Shown piece by piece: positions 57,231-63,288 of a DNA stretch of 63,288 nt. Source of the stretch: a virus. Where the stretch lies: IMG/VR virus record IMGVR_UViG_3300027833_001748, positions 1-63,288 of that record. One strand, 5' to 3'. Position 1 is the stretch's first letter, and every line of letters begins with the position of its first letter. The position numbers and the translations under genes are program-made. The notes beneath the pieces are model-generated. The model saw nothing but the letters and a program-made list of their open reading frames with translations. It ran no database searches and was not told the origin of the DNA.

Positions 57231-57835
57231 AGATAGATATACAAGACGTATTATTTTGGATGGATGCTATCCGCAATAGTGATGATAGTTATCGTACACT
57301 TGAAAGTTTTTGGAAGGGACAAGTTAATAGTAAGCTATGGCTTGTAGAGCAGTTAGCTCTTGCACGAAGAACAGAATATACTCAACACACTATTACTATA
57401 CACGGAGGATGGCATGGCGTTTTAGCAAGTTTATTGTTTAGTAGTGACATACCGATATTACATATTACAAGTGTTGACATTGATCCTACATGTGAACCAA
57501 TTGCATATACTATGAATAAACGGCAAGAGATAGATAACAAATTTGTTGCAGTCACAGAAGACATGTGTAAATTTAGATATTTTTCTGATATTGTTATTAA
57601 TACTAGTTGTGAGCATATAACACAAGAAGATTACGACAAGTGGTTAGATAACGTACCTACAGATGCCCAGATAGTATTACAAAGTAATAATTATTTTGAT
57701 CACGAGGAACATATACGTTGCAGTACTGATCTAGATGATTTTGTAAAGATGAGTAATATTCACGTTCAGTACAAAGGTGAACTTAAAACGCCTAAATACA
57801 CACGTTATATGATTATTGGACAAAAGTATGAATAA
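57227..57835 (+). CDS. class I SAM-dependent methyltransferase-like protein
   Basis: 202 residues. ITIHGGWHGVLASLLF (GGWHG 60-64) corresponds to motif I, TSVDIDPTCEPIAYTMN (VDIDP 83-87) to motif II with the acidic residue that binds SAM ribose, and SDIVINTSCEHITQEDYDKW to motif IV with the family's C-E-H triad. The substrate could be a sugar, a small acid or a phosphopantetheine-like group; it is not shown. It overlaps both neighbours (ATGA with the epimerase, ATGAATAA with the radical SAM gene). Confidence 0.7.
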   Translation: MKIDIQDVLFWMDAIRNSDDSYRTLESFWKGQVNSKLWLVEQLALARRTEYTQHTITIHGGWHGVLASLLFSSDIPILHITSVDIDPTCEPIAYTMNKRQEIDNKFVAVTEDMCKFRYFSDIVINTSCEHITQEDYDKWLDNVPTDAQIVLQSNNYFDHEEHIRCSTDLDDFVKMSNIHVQYKGELKTPKYTRYMIIGQKYE

Positions 57836-59210
57836 CTTAGACAAATATATATCAGCAATAACTAAAGAAGCTGGTAGCGAAACATTTTGTGTTTTGCCTT
57901 GGATACACTTTGCTACTAGACCTAATGGCGATATGAGATTATGTTGTTCATCTAATGCAAGCGGAGCCGGCGGAGATCACACAGTTGGCCTCGTTAAAAT
58001 GGAAGACGGAGAGCCTGCAAACTTTGGTAGAGAAACTCCAATGGAAGCATGGAATAACGACTACATGAAAAGTGTACGTACAACTATGCTTGAAGGTAAG
58101 ATACCTGCTAGTTGTCGAAAATGTTTTGAAGAAGAATCTCGCGGAGTTGCAAGTAAACGTGTTTGGGAAAGTTATACTTGGATGGAAGATGGTGTAGACA
58201 TTCCTGAATTAATACGCCAAACTAAAGAAGATGGCACAGTTCCTGAACAGTTACAGTATTTAGACTTGCGACTAGGTCATACCTGTAATATTAAGTGTGT
58301 AATGTGCAGTCCGCATGATTCGAGCAAGTGGGTAGTAGATCATAAAAAATTAATGCCACAGTTAGAAGATCCTGAAGTTATACGACAAATGCAGTGGGAT
58401 AAGAAACAGTTTAATAATAAGTGGCACGAAAAAGATACGTTCTGGGAAGAAATGAATGCACAGATACCCAATCTAAAACAAGTATACTTTGCAGGCGGTG
58501 AGCCTCTAATGATTAAAGAACACAAGCTGTTTATTGAAGAAATTATTAGACAAGGTTATCAAGACAAAATATTGTTACGTTACAATTCAAATGGGCTGTT
58601 AGTAGACCAAGATTTAATTGAAATGTGGAGTAAGTTTAAAAAAGTAAAGTTTGCTATTAGTATGGATGCTAGTCACGGACGTGATGAATATATACGTTAT
58701 CCTACAAACTTTGATACTGTAGAAAAAACTTTGCATATGCTTGACAACACACCTGACAATATACAAACAAGTTTAGCAACAGCAATACAGATATTCAACA
58801 TAAAGCACCTGCCTGATTTTATGAAGTGGAAACTTGAAAGCGGATTTAAAAAGTTAAATGTAGGCGAAGTTCCAGGCGGCATACAAATGGGCGGCGGACT
58901 AGTTAATATGCACTTGTTGTATATTCCAACATTCCTTAGTATACAAATACTACCTGAAGAAGATAAGCAAGAAGTTAAAGAACGCTTTATGGACTTTAAA
59001 GATTGGTTATGGAATAACTATAGACAAGATGACGAATATTGGAAACATAATCCATATGGTTGGAAACGTTGGGAAGCAGTTCTTAATCATATGAATGCAC
59101 AAGACAACAGTCATTTACTACCAGGCTTCAAAGAATACACAAACAAACTTGATGCTATACGCGGATTGTCAGCAGCCAAAGTATTTCCAGAGTTAGCACA
59201 CTTGTTATGA
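57828..59210 (+). CDS. radical SAM enzyme 4, twitch-domain type
   Basis: 460 residues from the ATG at 57828. FCVLPWIHFATRPNGDMRLC with Cys21 and CC at 39-40, then ASCRKCFEEES (96, 99), form the N-terminal twitch-like module. HTCNIKCVMCSPHDSSKW carries Cys 153, 157 and 160. YFAGGEPLMIKEH is the SAM-binding GGEP. LRYNSNGLLV, FAISMDASHGRDEYIRYPT and LATAIQIFN follow the barrel. It is a close paralogue of gene 43149-44534 and of the cut gene at the right edge. Overlaps the next gene by 4 nt. Confidence 0.87.
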   Translation: MNNLDKYISAITKEAGSETFCVLPWIHFATRPNGDMRLCCSSNASGAGGDHTVGLVKMEDGEPANFGRETPMEAWNNDYMKSVRTTMLEGKIPASCRKCFEEESRGVASKRVWESYTWMEDGVDIPELIRQTKEDGTVPEQLQYLDLRLGHTCNIKCVMCSPHDSSKWVVDHKKLMPQLEDPEVIRQMQWDKKQFNNKWHEKDTFWEEMNAQIPNLKQVYFAGGEPLMIKEHKLFIEEIIRQGYQDKILLRYNSNGLLVDQDLIEMWSKFKKVKFAISMDASHGRDEYIRYPTNFDTVEKTLHMLDNTPDNIQTSLATAIQIFNIKHLPDFMKWKLESGFKKLNVGEVPGGIQMGGGLVNMHLLYIPTFLSIQILPEEDKQEVKERFMDFKDWLWNNYRQDDEYWKHNPYGWKRWEAVLNHMNAQDNSHLLPGFKEYTNKLDAIRGLSAAKVFPELAHLL

Positions 59211-60172
59211 TTAAACAAGTAATAAACTCTCAAGATCCTAAAACACTTCGTATTGAATACATGATTGGCAATACTTGTAATCACAAGTGTTGGTATTGTT
59301 TTAAAGGTTCAAATGAAGGTGAGTTTAGATGGACTGATGATTTTGATGCTACTACTAAAAACTTTTTTCATCTATTAGATCATTATAAAAAATATGGTAA
59401 AGAAAGATTTGAAATACATATTGTAGGCGGCGAACCTACACTATGGCCTGAATTAGGTAAGTTTACAAAACTTCTTAAGGAAAAATATAACTCTTGGGTT
59501 AGTATTAGTACTAACGGTTCTCGTACTTTAAGATGGTGGGAACAGTACGGACAATATTTTGATGATGTAATGATTAGTGTACATCACGAATATGCTGATA
59601 TAGAACATTTAAAAAAAGTAGCTGACATAGTTTACAAGCAAGGACCTGTTGTAAATGCAATGGTACTAATGGATCCTTTTGCTTGGGGTAAATGTATAGA
59701 CATAGTAAAGCAACTACGTACTAGTAAATATAGATGGTTTATAAATGCAATGGAAGTTATGCACACTACTATTGATTATACGCCAAAACAATTAAAATAT
59801 ATAAGCAAACCAGTAAAGAGATTTCCTAATCCTATATGGATATTAAAAAAATTAAAAAACTTAAAACGTGATCCTAAAGTTGTATTAGATAATGGCAAAA
59901 CAAAAACTGTAAATAGAAATTGGATAGGATTAAACAAGCAAACTAATTTTAAAGGTTGGCTGTGTAACATTGGCGTAGACAATCTTTATATTGACAAAGA
60001 CGGTAGAGTTACTGGTGCATGTAGAACAGTACTATTTGAAAATTACAACATTAATGATGTAGATTTTATACAAAAATTTAATCCAGTAATTAAACCTAAG
60101 ATTTGCGATATAACTTTTTGCGGATGTCAGCCTGAACAGTTATTAAATAAGATTAAACAAGACTACCAATAG
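59207..60172 (+). CDS. radical SAM enzyme 5
   Basis: 321 residues. YMIGNTCNHKCWYCFKG gives Cys 24, 28 and 31; HIVGGEPTLWPEL has GGEP at 74-77; VSISTNGSRTLRWWEQY is the next barrel block. The end has GWLCNIGVDNLYIDKDGRV, TGACRTVLFEN and CDITFCGCQPEQLL, which could hold an auxiliary cluster. It is shorter than the twitch type and resembles genes 54641-55639 and 61261-62190. Its 3' end overlaps the oppositely oriented next gene by 20 nt. Confidence 0.85.
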   Translation: MIKQVINSQDPKTLRIEYMIGNTCNHKCWYCFKGSNEGEFRWTDDFDATTKNFFHLLDHYKKYGKERFEIHIVGGEPTLWPELGKFTKLLKEKYNSWVSISTNGSRTLRWWEQYGQYFDDVMISVHHEYADIEHLKKVADIVYKQGPVVNAMVLMDPFAWGKCIDIVKQLRTSKYRWFINAMEVMHTTIDYTPKQLKYISKPVKRFPNPIWILKKLKNLKRDPKVVLDNGKTKTVNRNWIGLNKQTNFKGWLCNIGVDNLYIDKDGRVTGACRTVLFENYNINDVDFIQKFNPVIKPKICDITFCGCQPEQLLNKIKQDYQ

Positions 60173-61286
60173 TTTCGTCAGGATGCCAACTAGCTTTTAA
60201 TAATATTTTACGATCTGCTTTTTGGGTAAAGTTTAATCTTACAACATCAATATGTTTTTCTAAGTTAGATACTAACTTATCTTGTGCTGATATTCTTTTT
60301 CTTAATGAATACTTTGCAACAGTACCTTCATAACAAAATACATTTGACAAGTTAACAAACGTTTTTAGTTTAGGATCTATGTGATCTAGTAAATTTAAAT
60401 CTTCAAGCAAGTTTGTTTTAACAAATTTGTAATTTACATTTGCTTTGCGAGGACAGTTTTCTCTCCAGTAATCTAAAGCCTTTTGATTATAATCATAAAA
60501 TATAACAGTGCCTTCGTTAACTAGATCCGAGTACAGTGTACCACTAGCAGGAATAACAACTTGTTGGTATTCACCGTAATTACCAGTAGACCATTCTGTA
60601 TTATCTGTATGTACAAATTCTTCTTGGCAATAATTAAATTTTTCGTCTATATATTTTACATGTTCGTAATAGTCTTTTTCGCTTTCTGGATAATAATGTT
60701 TTTTACTATTACGGATAGCTTCATTAAACACAACAATAGGTAAATTCTTCTCAAATGCTCTGTTTAAAATTTGCCACCCATGTTGTAAATCATTATAGGT
60801 CTTTTTCTCTGTACCTTTGCTTACTGACATAGGCGTATAATCATCATGATAGTTATCTTCACTTCTAATAGGTTCTAATAGAGTATGTGGCATATTCCTT
60901 TCTTGAGATCCAATTTTAGGCATTCCTGCTTTCATCCAATGCTTCATGTTAATTACATAACACTGTCGATGTAACTCGTAATATGCATTATGCATTGTTC
61001 TATCTAGTATATGCCCGGCTATAAAAAAGTCTGTTTTTACAAGTTCGTCTAACGCATCAAAAAAAGCAGTACCATTAATAAATTCTGTACCTGGACTTAT
61101 AACAACACAATAATCATAAATGCGTTGAGACTGTATCACATCGTCGATGTTATCGGTAATTTTTACTACGTATCCCTTAGTCATAAGATTTGATGCTGTG
61201 TAATCAGCAAGATTTATTATTGTATTTCTAATGTCATCATTAGCATATGTTTTAGTATCGTCATGAATTACAAATGATATTTTCAT
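60153..61286 (-). CDS. unrecognised two-part protein with a GT-like N-half and Rossmann-like C-half
   Basis: 377 residues. The N-half begins KISFVIHDDTKTYANDDIRN, then YDYCVVISPGTEFINGTAFF and TDFFIAGHILDR with YYELHRQCYVINMKHWMKAG. That pattern of a strand, a short acidic or Gly loop and an acceptor-like block resembles glycosyltransferases, but no clear DxD is seen. The C-half has VVIPASGTLYSDLVNEGTVI, FYDYNQKALDYWRENCP and FVNLSNVFCYEGTVAKY, reminiscent of a methyltransferase-like fold. No named family is recognised. AAGGAA lies upstream of the ATG. It follows radical SAM gene 61261-62190 with a 26-nt overlap. Confidence 0.6.
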   Translation of the reverse strand: MKISFVIHDDTKTYANDDIRNTIINLADYTASNLMTKGYVVKITDNIDDVIQSQRIYDYCVVISPGTEFINGTAFFDALDELVKTDFFIAGHILDRTMHNAYYELHRQCYVINMKHWMKAGMPKIGSQERNMPHTLLEPIRSEDNYHDDYTPMSVSKGTEKKTYNDLQHGWQILNRAFEKNLPIVVFNEAIRNSKKHYYPESEKDYYEHVKYIDEKFNYCQEEFVHTDNTEWSTGNYGEYQQVVIPASGTLYSDLVNEGTVIFYDYNQKALDYWRENCPRKANVNYKFVKTNLLEDLNLLDHIDPKLKTFVNLSNVFCYEGTVAKYSLRKRISAQDKLVSNLEKHIDVVRLNFTQKADRKILLKASWHPDETIGSLV

Positions 61287-62190
61287 CTTTTATTTCCTTC
61301 GTTAATGGTATGTCTGCAACACACGTACAAAATTTACGTGTGCAAATAATTGCTTCACTTGGCGGTTCAAATGTATTGTTATATATGTTACCTAAACTAC
61401 CGCCTACTCTGCAAGTGGCACGATGTACTTCACCGTCCCAATTAATCATCAAACTTTCTAATCCTGCATTACAACTCCAACCTTTAAACTGATTTAGTTT
61501 ATGTTTAATAACATCATTGGCGTGAATCAAAGTTTCTCCGTCAACAACACAATTTGCCTTTACAGTTGCAGTTTTGCTTAGTATCCATTTTAAGTCTTTT
61601 TCCTTGTAGCGCATATCATCAAACCAATCACGGTCTTCTGCTTCTGTCCATCTAATACGTCTACAAACATACGGAACGTTATGACCATCTAATAGATTTG
61701 CAGCAGCTCTAACTTCATCCATGTGTTCGTGATGACACATTAGGTTAACTTGTAATAGCGTATCCTTGCTTTCCATTTCAAGTAACTGTGTATATCTAAC
61801 AACATTTTCTGCTGCTCTTCGAGAATGTTCGTTATCAAAATGCAAACTAAACACCCATTGGTCTACTGGTTGTTTAATATACCATTCAGGAGAACGTAGT
61901 GCATTAGTTGTAACACTTAGCCAATGCAGCCTAGCATTAGCACATTCTAATATATCATTAATTTTAGGATGTACAGTAGGCTCGCCACCTGTTAAACTTA
62001 ACCGTATAGGTTTATTAAACTTTTCTAATTCGTAAATAGTATTAACCATTGTATCTAAGTCAGTATGTGGTGAAAAGTTATCGTGTATTTCTGCAGGGCA
62101 ATATGCACAATCTAAGTTACAGCGTTTACCTATATTCCATTCAACATGAATACTAGTATGATGACCCCATCGACTTTCTACTTTAAACAT
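61261..62190 (-). CDS. radical SAM enzyme 6
   Basis: 309 residues from the ATG at 62190. An upstream in-frame start at 62232 would lie inside the preceding gene and is less likely. VEWNIGKRCNLDCAYCPAEI contains Cys 24, 28 and 31; RLSLTGGEPTVHPKI is the SAM-binding segment, and WLSVTTNALRSPEWY follows. The end has KGWSCNAGLESLMINWDGEV, HRATCRVGG and CTRKFCTC, matching the plan of radical SAM 3 and 5. Start overlaps the stop of the gene upstream (TATGTTTAA). Substrate unknown. Confidence 0.84.
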   Translation of the reverse strand: MFKVESRWGHHTSIHVEWNIGKRCNLDCAYCPAEIHDNFSPHTDLDTMVNTIYELEKFNKPIRLSLTGGEPTVHPKINDILECANARLHWLSVTTNALRSPEWYIKQPVDQWVFSLHFDNEHSRRAAENVVRYTQLLEMESKDTLLQVNLMCHHEHMDEVRAAANLLDGHNVPYVCRRIRWTEAEDRDWFDDMRYKEKDLKWILSKTATVKANCVVDGETLIHANDVIKHKLNQFKGWSCNAGLESLMINWDGEVHRATCRVGGSLGNIYNNTFEPPSEAIICTRKFCTCVADIPLTKEIKDENIICNS

Positions 62191-63288
62191 ATGAAGTGAA
62201 CTCTGGGTTAGCAGCAAGAAAATCTTGTCCACGAGTTTTATCTAACCGCTTGTTAAACTCTATACAGTCTTGCCAATGTGATTTATACATGCATTTTGCT
62301 TGTAAGAAATTTATATTGTCTTGTATTTGCTGTAGTGTAACTTTTTTAAGCAATTCATTTTCTTGTACTAGTGAATATGTTAATACAGTTTCTTTCATTG
62401 CTTCAAGTTTAGTAATAACTTGTTGTTTTAATTCTGGAGGCAATACTTGTGCAGATAATGCCATTGGATAGTTTACTCTATGTGAATAAAATATAATACC
62501 CATGTCTTGTAAAAAGTATTCAATAACTTTATCTATTTGCATAATATTGTTTGCTTGTACAGTAAACGCACCTACAACCCTGCTTACATTAGGAAAGCTC
62601 TTAAATATTTTTACATTTTTTTCTATTTCACTAAACTTGCCGTTGCCTCTAATGTACTCGTAAATGTCATGTACACCGTCTATGCTTACGTTTACTGCTA
62701 CACTTTTAAACTTAGGCCAATAGTCGTGTATAGTACGTCCGCCTTTAATACCTAGTGTAGTGCCGTTTGTAGCATACTTAATTTCGATGTTGTCACCATA
62801 CTCTGCAAGTTTGTCTAGTATTTTGTAGTGGTATGGATCCATTAACGGCTCGCCACCTGCAAACTCTACACGTCTAAAGTACGGTAACAGTTTTTCAAAA
62901 CTTGTCCACCAGTTGTCTGAATTATCAAACGGACCAATATACTGTCCTGGTTTGTTTACTAAGTTTTCAACTGTAGGTACAAGGTAGTTATTTTCTTTTT
63001 TATAAAATTCTGTAACTTCGTCCCAATCTTTCCAACTAGTACTATCTAGCGGGTTACACATGCGACACTTTAAGTTACATAGATTGTTAAGTTTAATTTC
63101 CATAGTAGGAAATTCAAATGGCATTTTGTAATCGTCGCCTAACGTATCAAGTGCATCAGGATACAAGTTTATACGTGCTTCTGGTATAACACCTGCTGTA
63201 TGACGCTGTCGTAAGCTCTCTACACCCTGATCTTCAAGGTCGAAGCACGGCTTACATACATCAGGACGCTCGTCATTAAGTACTTGTC
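62183..63288 (-). CDS. radical SAM enzyme 7, twitch-domain type (partial, N-terminus beyond right edge)
   Basis: The frame stays open to the right edge. Before the Leu-Tyr-Pro of a possible TTG start there is in-frame sequence with DERPDVCKPCFDLEDQGVES, the CxxC of the N-terminal twitch module. So the gene is longer than a TTG start at 63166 would suggest, and its true start is outside the window (about 368 codons visible). NNLCNLKCRMCNPLDSTSWK gives the radical SAM Cys triad; FAGGEPLMDPYHYK the GGEP block; VAVNVSIDGVHDIYEYIRGN and RVVGAFTVQANN follow. It is the third protein of the twitch subtype in the window. Confidence 0.87.
   Translation of the reverse strand, partial: QVLNDERPDVCKPCFDLEDQGVESLRQRHTAGVIPEARINLYPDALDTLGDDYKMPFEFPTMEIKLNNLCNLKCRMCNPLDSTSWKDWDEVTEFYKKENNYLVPTVENLVNKPGQYIGPFDNSDNWWTSFEKLLPYFRRVEFAGGEPLMDPYHYKILDKLAEYGDNIEIKYATNGTTLGIKGGRTIHDYWPKFKSVAVNVSIDGVHDIYEYIRGNGKFSEIEKNVKIFKSFPNVSRVVGAFTVQANNIMQIDKVIEYFLQDMGIIFYSHRVNYPMALSAQVLPPELKQQVITKLEAMKETVLTYSLVQENELLKKVTLQQIQDNINFLQAKCMYKSHWQDCIEFNKRLDKTRGQDFLAANPEFTSYV

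Noticed and set aside
1-63288. tRNA, CRISPR, insertion sequence or integrase
   Set aside because: Gaps are all under 100 nt and none shows a cloverleaf, regular repeat-spacer pattern, transposase or recombinase frame. By eye I cannot exclude a tRNA hidden within a gene.

Overview
The window is AT-rich, almost gapless DNA from a tailed bacteriophage of the T4-like myovirus superfamily. The evidence is the T4 gene set in near-T4 order: recombination nuclease subunits gp46 and gp47 and the late sigma factor gp55 on the minus strand, then a plus-strand baseplate/tail block with gp53-, gp5-, gp25- and gp6-like proteins. The low GC, short spacers and cyanophage/pelagiphage-style tail fibres suggest a marine phage of SAR11, picocyanobacteria or a similar host. 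The host cannot be fixed from this window.

Layout. (1) 1-3155, minus strand: gp46 (cut by the left edge), gp47 (TTG start) and gp55. Sigma70-like promoters precede gp55 and gp47. (2) 3240-38796, plus strand: the late virion block. It holds baseplate hub and wedge proteins, a 5122-residue giant structural protein, three paralogous tail fibres (one with a tail-collar domain) and two paralogous accessory structural proteins. T4-type late promoters (TAAATA core) stand in front of several genes or operons and match the gp55 gene at the left. (3) 38864-60172, plus strand: a run of about 20 tightly overlapping accessory genes behind two near-perfect sigma70 promoters (TTGACA, 17 nt, TATACT or TATAAT). 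It encodes GT-A-like glycosyltransferases, CFSGQ-family putative transferases, three SGNH-like hydrolases, a cupin, a nucleotidyltransferase-kinase fusion, a shikimate-dehydrogenase-like enzyme, a GatZ-like TIM barrel, a HAD phosphatase, a nucleotide-sugar dehydrogenase, an NAD-dependent epimerase, a methyltransferase and four or more radical SAM enzymes. (4) 60153-63288, minus strand and converging on region 3: an unrecognised two-part protein and two more radical SAM enzymes, the last cut by the right edge.

How it fits together. gp55 probably directs late transcription of the virion genes, and gp46/47 serves recombination and recombination-linked replication. Regions 3 and 4 look like a dedicated chemical-modification island: seven radical SAM proteins beside sugar activation, sugar oxidation/epimerisation, transfer and esterase functions. 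The most economical hypothesis is synthesis and attachment of an unusual glycan or other decoration, either on virion proteins (the giant protein and fibres next door are obvious candidates) or on the host surface. That assignment is inference; the enzyme families are what the sequence shows.

There is no non-coding stretch over 100 bases. I saw no tRNA, rRNA, CRISPR array, insertion sequence or integrase.
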